From NCBI GenBank assembly GCA_036338435.1, contig JAYZCG010000037.1:37994-101993 (forward strand): 64,000 bases of DNA, given 5' to 3'. Under the pieces are notes generated by a model. That model saw only the letters and a list, made by a program, of their open reading frames with translations. It did not search any database and had not been told where the DNA came from. Positions 1-8,162 of this stretch are shown piece by piece. This DNA is from JAPYTY01 sp036338435 (GTDB lineage Bacteria; Acidobacteriota; UBA6911; RPQK01; JADFOI01). The position numbers and the translations under genes are program-made. Position 1 is the first letter of the stretch, and each line of letters begins with the position of its first letter.

Positions 1-8
1 TTTTCATT

Positions 9-251
9 ATGTCCGGTCGGCGCGACGAATTTCTTGCGAAATCTTTCCAATATATGCAAGACAGCATCCGTAGAGCAGGACCAGCGGTTTCCGCTGGGTA
101 CACTCTGGTAGGAGCAATTCTTTTGTTGGGTGGTGTCGGATATCTGATTGACTGGTGGTGGTTTAACAGCCCCTCCTGGTTTTTAGTGGGGGGATTAATG
201 CTGGGTATTGTCATCGGGTTCTACGAACTGGCCAAAGCTGTCTTTAGATAA
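9..251 (+). CDS. atpZ: AtpZ/AtpI-like F0 accessory membrane protein
   Basis: A protein of 80 residues with two hydrophobic segments (about residues 26-50 and 56-77) joined by a Trp-rich turn (DWWWFNSPSW). This matches the short AtpZ-type (ATPase_gene1) proteins that precede atpI/atpB and are thought to assist F0 assembly or Mg2+/Ca2+ uptake. It is first in the atpI-B-E-F run, and its stop overlaps the next start by one base (TAATG). The reading frame is open to the window edge, so the true start could lie upstream; the ATG used gives a normal family length. The role is inferred from family and position. Confidence 0.75.
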   Translation: MSGRRDEFLAKSFQYMQDSIRRAGPAVSAGYTLVGAILLLGGVGYLIDWWWFNSPSWFLVGGLMLGIVIGFYELAKAVFR

Positions 252-613
252 TGAATTTCTTGTATTGCATCGTCGTGTCGTGTTTGGGTTCCTGGGGACT
301 TGTCTCATTGGTGGTTTTTCCTGATGTGTTGGTAGAGACATTCCTTGGCATGGTGGCCCCATTGCTGTTGGCTATCGTGACGGTGCTCCTGGTGGAAAGG
401 ACTTATTCTCGAGAACCAGCCAAGCTTACAGTGCGTATGACAAAGGCATTTTTGGGTAAGATGCTTTTCTATGGTATTTACATCTCACTGGTTTTAGGCG
501 TTTTTCTATTTCAGGCAACACCATTTATCATCAGTTTCACTGTATATTTTTTGGGACTTCATCTGGCCGAGGCTCTACATTTCCGTGTTCTCTTCCAGAC
601 CTGTTCAGATTAG
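251..613 (+). CDS. atpI: AtpI-like ATP synthase assembly protein
   Basis: A 120-residue membrane protein with four predicted hydrophobic helices, the usual layout of AtpI, which helps c-ring assembly. Sequence conservation in this family is low, so the call rests mainly on topology and on its place between atpZ and atpB. Translation is probably coupled to atpZ through the TAATG overlap. The stop codon lies seven bases before the likely atpB start. Nothing unusual is visible. Confidence 0.7.
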   Translation: MNFLYCIVVSCLGSWGLVSLVVFPDVLVETFLGMVAPLLLAIVTVLLVERTYSREPAKLTVRMTKAFLGKMLFYGIYISLVLGVFLFQATPFIISFTVYFLGLHLAEALHFRVLFQTCSD

Positions 614-620
614 GGATGCA

Positions 621-1547
621 ATGATGAACATAGAGACAGTTGAGATGGTCCAACATACTGAGGGATTTGATGCGGGGACAATGATTATTGAGCATATTGC
701 CAATAGCTCCATCGATCATCCAATTATCCACTTGCCCCAGGTGCTTGGTATTGATTTTTCTGTCACAAAGCATGTCCTGATGTTGTGGGTTGTTGCAGCT
801 TTTCTATTCGTCGTTATAACTTGGACAACCCGAAGATATCTGCGACAGGATCGACCGGTACCTACCGGGTTTATGAATGGCCTGGAAATGGTTGTGCAGG
901 GTATTCGTGACTCTATCGTTCGTCCGAATGTGGGGGACAAGTTCGTGAATACCTGGACTCCTCTTGTACTGACATTTTTTGTTTTCATTCTGAGTGCCAA
1001 CGCAGTTGGATTAATTCCCATTTTTGAAATCATTGGCCTTCTGGATCGTTTTGTTTTGCACACAGCTCATGGGTCTTTTATTAACAGCGTGTTGCATGGA
1101 GGGACGACAATCACAGCCAACTTTAATGTCACGGCTGCCTTGGCCACGATCACTTTTTTTTCTATCATCATTGCGGGAACAAAAGCCCATGGGTTTCTCC
1201 AACATTGGAAGAATCTAGCCCCGGGTGGTCTTGCTTGGCCCATTTATATTATTTTAATTCCGATCGAAATTATGGGAATGCTAGTGAAGCCTTTTGCGTT
1301 AACTATGAGGTTGGCGGCTAACATGACAGGAGGGCATATAGCCATTCTTTCCATTCTTTCTTTTGTTTTTATATTCAGCGAGTTGTTTCAAACTGCTCTG
1401 GCCGGGGTGGGCGTTGGTCTATTCGTGTCGATTCCTTTGGCTGTAGCTATTTCCGCTTTGGAGATCATCGTTGTGTTGGTTCAGGCGTATGTCTTTACTC
1501 TTTTGACGGCTGTGTTTATCGGTATGGTAATTAACGTTCACCACTAA
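621..1547 (+). CDS. atpB: F0F1 ATP synthase subunit a
   Basis: Subunit a forms the proton half-channels against the c-ring. The conserved helix with the essential arginine is present (RLAANMTGGH), as is the last helix (ALEIIVVLVQAYVFTLL). The start is placed at ATG 621 (a second ATG follows at once), directly after the atpI stop; an in-frame ATG at 585 would overlap atpI and add twelve unconserved residues. About 308 residues, a normal bacterial length. It belongs to a five-gene F0 operon, and subunit c follows after 24 bases with a strong AGGAGG site. Confidence 0.95.
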   Translation: MMNIETVEMVQHTEGFDAGTMIIEHIANSSIDHPIIHLPQVLGIDFSVTKHVLMLWVVAAFLFVVITWTTRRYLRQDRPVPTGFMNGLEMVVQGIRDSIVRPNVGDKFVNTWTPLVLTFFVFILSANAVGLIPIFEIIGLLDRFVLHTAHGSFINSVLHGGTTITANFNVTAALATITFFSIIIAGTKAHGFLQHWKNLAPGGLAWPIYIILIPIEIMGMLVKPFALTMRLAANMTGGHIAILSILSFVFIFSELFQTALAGVGVGLFVSIPLAVAISALEIIVVLVQAYVFTLLTAVFIGMVINVHH

Positions 1548-1571
1548 AATAGAAATTAGGAGGTTACCTTA

Positions 1572-1796
1572 ATGGAAGTTTTGCATTATTTCGGTGCTGC
1601 TATAGGACTTGGTTTAATTGTGATCGGTGCTGGTCTGGGAATTGGTAGGTTTACCGCCGCCGCCGCTGAAAGTATTGCCCGTCAGCCTTCGGCCGCCGAT
1701 AAGATTACCGGGGCTGTTAATTTGCCACTTTTTCTACTCGAAGGGGTCGCCATTTTAGCGGAGGTATTTGTTCTGTTGGTTGTCCTTATGAAGTGA
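1572..1796 (+). CDS. atpE: F0F1 ATP synthase subunit c
   Basis: A hairpin proteolipid of 74 residues: two transmembrane helices joined by the polar loop SIARQPSAAD. The ion-binding carboxylate is Glu57 in helix 2 (LLEGVAIL). Aligned by eye with Na+-binding c subunits, the helix 1 Gln ligand is Ile24 and the Ser after the Glu is Gly58, so proton coupling is more likely than sodium. A second acidic residue, Glu64, lies two helical turns away. A strong ribosome binding site (AGGAGG) precedes the ATG, as expected for a subunit needed in many copies. Confidence 0.95.
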   Translation: MEVLHYFGAAIGLGLIVIGAGLGIGRFTAAAAESIARQPSAADKITGAVNLPLFLLEGVAILAEVFVLLVVLMK

Positions 1797-1847
1797 CCGA
1801 TACTAGTTATGATGAACTGTTTTTAAATAGATCGGACGGAGAGTGTT

Positions 1848-2351
1848 ATGGATAATCCTCTGGTTCAGCTAGATCCGGGGTTGTTTATTTGGACAATTTT
1901 AACTTTTCTAGTGCTCCTGGCGTTGTTGGGTAAATTTGCCTGGAAACCCCTTCTTGCAGCGTTGGATAGGCGTCATGAGATGATCAATGATGCCTTGGAC
2001 AATGCGGAAAAGGCGAAACAGGAGTTAGGACAACTTCAGCAAGATTCAGCAAAGATTGTCTCCGAAGCCAGAACTGAGGCCCAGGAAATCGTGGGGAAGA
2101 GCAGAGTTGAGGCAGAAAAGCTAAAAGGGGACATGGTGGAAAAGGCGAGAGAGGAAGCTGATTTCATCGTGCGTAATGCGGAAAAGAAAATTGAATTGGA
2201 GATGGCAAAGGCTCTCGCAGAACTTCGTAACGAAGTAGCGGACTTGTCACTTCTGGTTGCCTCCAAGCTGATTCAAAAGAATCTTTCAAAAGAAGAGAAT
2301 CAAGTACTCATCGAGGAGTCTCTCAAGAAGATCGAAGCCTATCGAACTTAA
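1848..2351 (+). CDS. atpF: F0F1 ATP synthase subunit b
   Basis: Peripheral stalk subunit that anchors F1 to the membrane: one N-terminal helix (about residues 12-30), the conserved GKFAWKPL junction, then a long charged Ala/Glu/Lys-rich coiled coil, 167 residues in all. No second b-type (b') gene is present. The usual downstream F1 genes (delta, alpha, gamma, beta, epsilon) are missing; after a 119-base gap with no gene, the ccm operon begins. The F1 genes must therefore lie elsewhere in the genome, as in alphaproteobacteria and some other lineages. Confidence 0.93.
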   Translation: MDNPLVQLDPGLFIWTILTFLVLLALLGKFAWKPLLAALDRRHEMINDALDNAEKAKQELGQLQQDSAKIVSEARTEAQEIVGKSRVEAEKLKGDMVEKAREEADFIVRNAEKKIELEMAKALAELRNEVADLSLLVASKLIQKNLSKEENQVLIEESLKKIEAYRT

Positions 2352-2470
2352 ACGGATCAATTGATTTTATGAGAGATGTTTCTATCTTCAAACCGATTTT
2401 GCTTCTACAACGAATTCATAGCTGATAAGATCGCACAAGAATTTGTTGAAGAGATGAACGGAGTAATATC

Positions 2471-2908
2471 ATGCCTCGTCTAAAGTTTGTCGTTGCTGGA
2501 GGGCTTATACTTGGGGCCATAACCTATCTGATGTTCAGTGGGATCAGCGATTCTATGGTCTATTACTATACGGTTTCCGAGGCTTTGGAATTGGCCCAGG
2601 AGGATGCCGGAAAAGGAATTCGTGTCAGTGGTTATGTCTCTTCTGGCACTATTGAAAGAGAAGAAAGTGAATCTAGGGTGGGGTTTTTAGTCTATGATAG
2701 GGATGGTGCACATACTTTACCTGTTGTCTATCAGGGTATTATCCCTGACACTTTCAAAGATGATGCTGAGGTGGTGGTGGAAGGCAACTACGACCTAGAG
2801 GAGGAAGTCTTTCATGCAAATGTGCTACTGGCTAAGTGTCCTTCCAAGTATGAAGCTATGGGCGACGAACATCCCGAAGACATTTCCTTGGCTGAAGAAG
2901 CCAATTGA
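2471..2908 (+). CDS. ccmE: Cytochrome c maturation heme chaperone CcmE, Cys-type
   Basis: CcmE carries heme covalently in the periplasm between CcmABCD and CcmF. An N-terminal anchor (about residues 5-25) precedes an OB-fold domain. In the classical protein a histidine in LAKHDExY binds heme; here the same place reads LLAKCPSKY, so Cys123 replaces His and Tyr127 is kept. This CxxxY form is known from archaea, Desulfovibrio and several other phyla. GGAG lies eight bases before the ATG. First gene of an eight-gene ccm operon. Confidence 0.9.
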   Translation: MPRLKFVVAGGLILGAITYLMFSGISDSMVYYYTVSEALELAQEDAGKGIRVSGYVSSGTIEREESESRVGFLVYDRDGAHTLPVVYQGIIPDTFKDDAEVVVEGNYDLEEEVFHANVLLAKCPSKYEAMGDEHPEDISLAEEAN

Positions 2909-2917
2909 GTAAAGTCG

Positions 2918-4900
2918 ATGGTCAATCTGGGCCATTATTGTCTGATAGCATCTTTCGTTGTTTGTAGCTATGGGATCCTTGCGTCTGTCTGGGGGGGCAT
3001 CAAGAACCACCTTCCCTCCGTCCGTAGTGCAGAAAACAGTGTAATTGCCAATTTTGCTTTCATAGTAGTAGCTTCTATCTGTCTCTGGTATCTGCTCCTT
3101 ACGGATCAGTTCCAAGTTGAATATGTAGCTGGCTACAGTGCAACCGATATTCCAAATCGGTTTAAATTTACTGCCTTTTGGGGGGGTCAAAAAGGTAGTC
3201 TCCTTCTCTGGTCTTTGGTGTTGTCACTGTTTTCGTTCGTTCTTGTAGTTCAGAATAGGTACCGCTATCGAGATTTGATGCCTTATGCCACGGCCGTTCT
3301 CTTAGGCATAAATTTATTTTTTGTGCTTGTATTGAATTTTGCCACCAATCCTTTTGAGGTTATGGATTTTGCACCGGCTGACGGGCAGGGACTCAACCCA
3401 TTGCTTCAAAACTGGTACATGATTATTCACCCCCCGAGTTTGTTTTTAGGCTATGTTGGCGTGGCTGTTCCCTTTGCTTTGACCATGGGCGCCCTTATCG
3501 TTGGGCGTTTGGATACCTCATGGGTGCGTACCACGCGTCGTTGGGCTCTTGTGGCCTGGATTTTCCTCACCTTTGGGCTGACGTTGGGTGGTAGATGGGC
3601 TTACGAAGAACTGGGATGGGGAGGCTATTGGGCATGGGATCCGGTTGAAAACGCATCATTGATGCCCTGGCTTGTTACTACGGCATTTCTCCATTCTGTA
3701 ATGATCACAGAGAAAAAGGGGATGCTCAAGGTCTGGAATTTCACGCTTGTTTTACTGGCCTTCGAACTTTCCATCTTCGGGACTTTCATTACCCGTAGCG
3801 GAATAGTTTCCTCGGTTCATTCCTTTGCTCTGTCAAATCTCGGGCCGTTTTTTTTAGTTTTTCTGATCACAAGTACACTTTTTGGTCTTTTCTGGATCTT
3901 CTATCGTTCATCGGAGTTGCAGAGCGAACAGAGGATGAGGTCTTTCCTTTCCAGAGAGGCATCCTTTCTACTCAACAACCTTTTATTTGTAGGCATTTGC
4001 TTCACTGTTTTTTGTGGAACGGTATTTCCAATTATTTCGGAGTTGGTCACAGGTGAGAAGATTTCAGTCTCGATACCGTTTTTCAATACCGTCAACATGC
4101 CATTGGGTCTAGCACTATTGATTTTAACCGGAATATGCCCACTCATAGCTTGGCGAAAAGCCTCATGGAAAAATTTTCGGAGAAACTTTGTAGTCCCTCT
4201 GACGATAGGTCTAGCGACCGGTGGCATTCTTTTCATGTTGGGTGTACGCGAGTTCATTCCATTAATATTCTTCTGTTCCTGTGGATTTGTCACCACGACA
4301 ATGGTGTATGAATTTTATAAAGGTGCACGTGCTCGCCAAACCATTAGACCTTCGGGTTTTCTAGTGGCTTTGACCGACCTTACCCTAATGAACAAACGCC
4401 GTTACGGGGGCTTTATTATTCACGTAGGGGCAGTTCTTGTATTTGCTGGCATTGTTGGTAGTTCTTTCTTCAAGAGTGAGGGGCTCTTCACTGTGGTTGC
4501 TGGAGAGGAGTTTACACTAGGCGATTATACCGGCCGATTTTTAGATATAACTTCAAGAAGTGATCCAGAGAAAGATGTGGTGTCAGCACGTTTAGAGATC
4601 TTGAAGGGAGGAGTGAGCAAAGGCCAATTGACCCCGGAAAAACACTTCCATCACAAAAATGAGCAACCAATGACGGAGGTGAAGATCCACTCGACCTTAA
4701 TGGAGGATCTTTATGTAGTTTTGTCGGGTTGGGATGATCAGCAACGGGTTACCTTTAATGTTTTTATCAATCCGATGGTTCAGTGGATCTGGATTGGCAT
4801 TGGTGTCATGGTGCTCGGGGGTGTATTTGTTCTCTTGCCCAACAAGAAGGTGGTCGTTTTAAAGAGATCTATGCAGGAGGTCGGAGATGGGGGTGCTTAA
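2918..4900 (+). CDS. ccmF: Cytochrome c heme lyase subunit CcmF
   Basis: Large integral membrane protein (660 residues, many helices) that takes heme from holo-CcmE and attaches it to apocytochrome c. The tryptophan-rich WWD heme-handling region is at about residues 226-252 (GGYWAWDPVENASLMPW), and IHPP with a likely ligand His lies near residue 171. The length is usual for the family. The 3' end overlaps ccmH by 14 bases, suggesting translational coupling. Confidence 0.95.
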   Translation: MVNLGHYCLIASFVVCSYGILASVWGGIKNHLPSVRSAENSVIANFAFIVVASICLWYLLLTDQFQVEYVAGYSATDIPNRFKFTAFWGGQKGSLLLWSLVLSLFSFVLVVQNRYRYRDLMPYATAVLLGINLFFVLVLNFATNPFEVMDFAPADGQGLNPLLQNWYMIIHPPSLFLGYVGVAVPFALTMGALIVGRLDTSWVRTTRRWALVAWIFLTFGLTLGGRWAYEELGWGGYWAWDPVENASLMPWLVTTAFLHSVMITEKKGMLKVWNFTLVLLAFELSIFGTFITRSGIVSSVHSFALSNLGPFFLVFLITSTLFGLFWIFYRSSELQSEQRMRSFLSREASFLLNNLLFVGICFTVFCGTVFPIISELVTGEKISVSIPFFNTVNMPLGLALLILTGICPLIAWRKASWKNFRRNFVVPLTIGLATGGILFMLGVREFIPLIFFCSCGFVTTTMVYEFYKGARARQTIRPSGFLVALTDLTLMNKRRYGGFIIHVGAVLVFAGIVGSSFFKSEGLFTVVAGEEFTLGDYTGRFLDITSRSDPEKDVVSARLEILKGGVSKGQLTPEKHFHHKNEQPMTEVKIHSTLMEDLYVVLSGWDDQQRVTFNVFINPMVQWIWIGIGVMVLGGVFVLLPNKKVVVLKRSMQEVGDGGA

Positions 4901-5348
4901 CGCGTCTTTTCTGGGACTCGTTTTGTCTAGTTCCTTGATCTGGGCTCAGGTTTCTCCTAGGGAGGAAATTGTCAATAGGGCCATCGAAAATCTGATGTGC
5001 ACTTGTGGGTGTCCACATCTGATTGGTCAATGTGGGGATGAATGTGGTGTGGCTCCTCAATTGATTAATGAAATCTCAGCTCTCGTGGATAGAGGAAGTA
5101 CGGAAGACGAAGTTTATGCTGCATTTGAAGCCAAATACGGACTGGTCGTTCTTGCCGTTCCCAGGATGGAGGGGTTTAATATGTTGCTCTGGATATTACC
5201 CTTCCTAGGTATATTTATAGGAGCCGTCGTCGTGTTCGTAGTATTCAAGCGCTTGAAGCCTAGTGGTAGAGATGATGGAAGGCAGAGAGGGGAAACACAC
5301 ATTAGTAGTGAATACCGTGAGCTCATCGACAGGGAAGTGGGGCGTTAG
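4887..5348 (+). CDS. ccmH: CcmH/CycL-like apocytochrome thiol protein with CxCxC motif
   Basis: A protein of 153 residues with an N-terminal signal sequence, a CcmH-like helical domain and a C-terminal transmembrane helix (about residues 96-118). CcmH normally reduces apocytochrome CxxCH motifs through LRCxxC. Here that site reads NLMCTCGCPHL followed by QCGDEC, giving cysteines 38, 40, 42, 49 and 53 and no CxxC pair. The fold and operon position support CcmH, but the redox or metal chemistry may differ. The start lies inside the end of ccmF. Confidence 0.8.
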   Translation: MGVLNASFLGLVLSSSLIWAQVSPREEIVNRAIENLMCTCGCPHLIGQCGDECGVAPQLINEISALVDRGSTEDEVYAAFEAKYGLVVLAVPRMEGFNMLLWILPFLGIFIGAVVVFVVFKRLKPSGRDDGRQRGETHISSEYRELIDREVGR

Positions 5349-5660
5349 ATGGCTTTGTTGATTGCTCCAATCTTGTTGATTACAGCAGTTTTGTATATTG
5401 CCTATCCTCTTCTCAAGGAGGAGAGTGAACCTGAAGATCAGATGGCCGACGAAAGGAATGCCGAAGACCAAGCCCTTCAGAATAGGAGTGATATTATCGC
5501 TGTCCTAAAGGACATTGATATGGATTATCGCATGGGTAAACTGTCTAAACACGACTATGAAACTCTGAAGGGTGATTTTGAGAACCGTGCTGTAGAGGCA
5601 TTTCAGCGACTCAAATCGTTTCAGACAAAGGGTGGTCAATCCGAGAAGATAAAGTCCTGA
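5349..5660 (+). CDS. Short CcmI-like membrane protein
   Basis: A protein of 103 residues: one N-terminal transmembrane helix (about residues 3-20), an acidic linker, and a helical segment (DIIAVLKDIDMDYRMGKLS) resembling the N-terminal part of CcmI/CycH, where a short helical domain follows the anchor. The periplasmic TPR domain of full CcmI is absent. The ATG directly follows the ccmH stop, so the two are surely cotranslated. Function is inferred from resemblance and context: probably an apocytochrome or CcmFH partner. Confidence 0.65.
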   Translation: MALLIAPILLITAVLYIAYPLLKEESEPEDQMADERNAEDQALQNRSDIIAVLKDIDMDYRMGKLSKHDYETLKGDFENRAVEAFQRLKSFQTKGGQSEKIKS

Positions 5661-5662
5661 AA

Positions 5663-6391
5663 ATGTTGGATTCCCCTATTTCTCTTTTACAACTTTCTCG
5701 AGTCACTAAAACATTCGGGCCGGTCAAAGCCGTCTTGAATGTTGACTTAGAAATCTGTGTGGGAGACTTCTTAGCTATTTTTGGACCCAATGGAGCAGGC
5801 AAAACGACCCTGTTAAAAGTAATAGCTGGGTTGACTCAACCAACCAGTGGAACGGTTCAATTTGCATTACAGAACTACAAAATTGGACGAGAAAAGGTAG
5901 GTTACGTCTCCCACCAGAGTTTTCTCTACAATGAACTTACGGGAACTGAAAACCTCAAGTTTTATGGACACTTATATGGGGTTAGTGATACCACTGGACG
6001 GGCCAACACGATGCTTGACAAGATGGGGCTTCGGGATGCTTGTAGTCAGAGGGTTCGTGGATATTCACGGGGTATGAAACAGAGGCTGACTCTGGCCCGT
6101 GCGCTTTTAAACGAACCTGATCTCCTCTTACTTGACGAGCCTTATACAGGGTTGGACCACCATGGCAGTCAACTTCTCACTGAAGTGTTATACGGTCTTA
6201 AGGAAGAAGGACGAACTATTTTGCTCATTACACATAATCTGCGTGCAGGACTGGAATTGTGTAGTAGAGTTGTCATTCAGAATAGAGGGGAAATAGTCTT
6301 TCAGGGATTGCGTCAGCAAGTTGATGTGGCTGAGTTTGAGAAGCTCTACTTTCAAGTGGTCGAAGATAGCAAAGGGCCACGAAGGACATAA
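5663..6391 (+). CDS. ccmA: Heme exporter ATP-binding protein CcmA
   Basis: ABC ATPase of the CcmABCD complex, which releases holo-CcmE from CcmC. Walker A GPNGAGKTTLL, signature YSRGMKQRLTLARAL (Ser-Arg-Gly in place of the usual Ser-Gly-Gly), Walker B LLLLDEPYTGLD and H-loop ITHN are all present. 242 residues, slightly longer than E. coli CcmA. It follows the CcmI-like gene by two bases and precedes the ccmB permease. Confidence 0.92.
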   Translation: MLDSPISLLQLSRVTKTFGPVKAVLNVDLEICVGDFLAIFGPNGAGKTTLLKVIAGLTQPTSGTVQFALQNYKIGREKVGYVSHQSFLYNELTGTENLKFYGHLYGVSDTTGRANTMLDKMGLRDACSQRVRGYSRGMKQRLTLARALLNEPDLLLLDEPYTGLDHHGSQLLTEVLYGLKEEGRTILLITHNLRAGLELCSRVVIQNRGEIVFQGLRQQVDVAEFEKLYFQVVEDSKGPRRT

Positions 6392-6402
6392 CGGAAGGCA
6401 GA

Positions 6403-7080
6403 ATGAATCAAGCTATTCTCACTTGGATATTGGCAGAAAAGGATCTCAAGGTAGAATGTCGGTCACCTCAAGCTTTTTTGACCACGATTTTCTTTGCTGT
6501 ACTAATCTTAGTGGTTTTTAATTTCGCCTTCGATCCCGGTAGTCAGGCTACCCGGGAAGCGACCCCAGGAATCCTATGGGTGGCATTACTTTTTCCTGGC
6601 ATTATTCAACTAAATCGTTCTTTTCAGAGCGAGATGGAAGAGGGCACTCTGTATGGCTTGACTTTATCACCGATCGATCGCGGACTCTTGTATATGGGCA
6701 AACTTCTTGCCAACTGGGCTTTTTTAGTAGTGGTGGATCTTTTGGTTCTCGTGGTATTTATCATTTTCTACAATTTCAGTTTCTCAGTTCAGATGCTTTG
6801 GGTGGCTCTGATTATCGTTTTGGCAAGTGTCGGTTTCACAGCTGTTGGCACCATTTTTGCCGCAATGCTTTGTAGCATGCGTACCAGGGAAGTGTTGCTG
6901 CCCATTTTACTCTTTCCAATAATCATCCCTATAATTCTAGCAGCGGTCAATGGGACCCAGGAGGTGCTTATCTTGGGAGAGACTGAGTTTCTTAAGAGAT
7001 GGCTTCAGTTATTGATTTCATTCGATGTTATTTTCGTAGCTACAGGATTTTTACTATTTGACTATGTCGTTGCAGATTGA
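6403..7080 (+). CDS. ccmB: Heme exporter permease CcmB
   Basis: A membrane protein of 225 residues with about six helices, typical of CcmB. Conserved family features include the N-terminal EKDLKVECRSPQA and the LFPGIIQLNRSF segment. It partners CcmA in the CcmABCD complex. Its end overlaps the next gene by about 17 bases (CcmC ATG at 7064), indicating coupled translation. Confidence 0.9.
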   Translation: MNQAILTWILAEKDLKVECRSPQAFLTTIFFAVLILVVFNFAFDPGSQATREATPGILWVALLFPGIIQLNRSFQSEMEEGTLYGLTLSPIDRGLLYMGKLLANWAFLVVVDLLVLVVFIIFYNFSFSVQMLWVALIIVLASVGFTAVGTIFAAMLCSMRTREVLLPILLFPIIIPIILAAVNGTQEVLILGETEFLKRWLQLLISFDVIFVATGFLLFDYVVAD

Positions 7081-7801
7081 TCAGCATTCTCGGAAACTTG
7101 CCAGGCGGTATATCCAAGTGGCTACTGGACTTCTGATTCCGCTATATGTGTTGATTGCAGTAGCTCTCTATGGGATATTTATTTATGCTCCCACCGAGAG
7201 GGAGATGGGCGATGTGCAACGGATCTTTTACTTCCATATGGGCACTGCCTGGAATGCTTTCCTCACTTTCTTCGGTGTTTTTGTGGCTGGGATAGCCTAT
7301 CTTGTCACTCGCAAAGCATGGTGGGATAGTCTTGCAGCTGCGTGTGCTGAAATAGGTATGGTTTTCACCTCAATTGTTATGATAACCGGGTCGATCTGGG
7401 CCAAGCCAATCTGGAATACCTGGTGGGCATGGGGTGATCCTCGGTTGATGACCACAATGGTTTTGTGGCTCATTTATGCGGCCTACTTCCTTCTTCGGTC
7501 TAGCTTCCCGGAGGGTGATAAAAAGTATAAATATTGTGCTGTGTTCGGGATCATTGGTTTTCTAGATGTCCCGCTTGTTTGGATGTCTATCCGTTGGTGG
7601 AGAACCATCCATCCGGTTGTGATAACAGGGGATGGAGCAGAACTGGCGTCGGAGATGATACATGTATTGATTATCTCTTTGATCGCAACGACCGTTCTCT
7701 GCATCACGTTGGTAGCATTGCGAATGGCTATGCGTTTAAATGCTAGTGTGGTTGATGAGATCGTTCAGAAATTTGAACGGCGGGGGGTTACGAGATCATG
7801 A
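7064..7801 (+). CDS. ccmC: Heme handling protein CcmC
   Basis: CcmC loads heme onto CcmE. Six helices and the periplasmic WWD-type motif (IWNTWWAWGDPRLMTT) are visible, with flanking candidate heme-ligand histidines (RIFYFHMGTAWNAF and a later one near ASEMIHVL). The ATG at 7064 is preferred to an in-frame TTG six bases upstream; either start lies inside the end of ccmB. The stop overlaps the ccmD start (ATGA). Confidence 0.92.
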   Translation: MSLQIDQHSRKLARRYIQVATGLLIPLYVLIAVALYGIFIYAPTEREMGDVQRIFYFHMGTAWNAFLTFFGVFVAGIAYLVTRKAWWDSLAAACAEIGMVFTSIVMITGSIWAKPIWNTWWAWGDPRLMTTMVLWLIYAAYFLLRSSFPEGDKKYKYCAVFGIIGFLDVPLVWMSIRWWRTIHPVVITGDGAELASEMIHVLIISLIATTVLCITLVALRMAMRLNASVVDEIVQKFERRGVTRS

Positions 7802-7932
7802 ACTTTCTTTTTGCAGGGTATCTTGCGGTGTGGACAATTCTATTCGTTTATCTTGCTTACCTTATGAAAAGTCAAAAGCAGGTTAATGCTAAGTTAGAGA
7901 AACTCTTAGACAAACTGGACAATGAACATTGA
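7798..7932 (+). CDS. ccmD: CcmD-like small membrane protein
   Basis: A 44-residue ORF starting in an ATGA overlap with ccmC. It has a single transmembrane helix (about residues 3-22, FLFAGYLAVWTILFVYLAYL) followed by a charged, helical cytoplasmic tail (QVNAKLEKLLDKLD). This is the CcmD layout; CcmD is needed to release holo-CcmE from CcmABC. Easily missed because of its length. It closes the ccm operon, and no gene follows for 230 bases. Confidence 0.8.
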   Translation: MNFLFAGYLAVWTILFVYLAYLMKSQKQVNAKLEKLLDKLDNEH

Positions 7933-8072
7933 TCGTATCGTGTGAATGAGAGATGGTCTGTGCAACAAAAGGTTGTGCGCTGGCCTCTTTCCAATCCCCA
8001 GGATGTTCTAGAATTTTTAAATAGCCCATCACTATTCTCTTACTCCGTTGTGGCCGTACGGTATTGCGTTCC

Positions 8073-8101
8073 TTGACACAAGTATATCCAGATCTTATAG
8101 A
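8073..8101 (+). promoter_or_regulatory. Sigma-70-type promoter upstream of dnaK
   Basis: TTGACA (8073-8078), a 17-base spacer, then TATAGA (8096-8101): a near-consensus housekeeping promoter about 60 bases before the dnaK start. No CIRCE inverted repeat (HrcA operator) is visible in the 230-base ccmD-dnaK gap. A strong AGGAGG at 8152-8157 serves dnaK. Confidence 0.7.
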
Positions 8102-8162
8102 AATGACGGGTCACACGTGCAGGTGAAGGCGCGGGGTAAGTGAGTCAAACTAGGAGGAAGCT

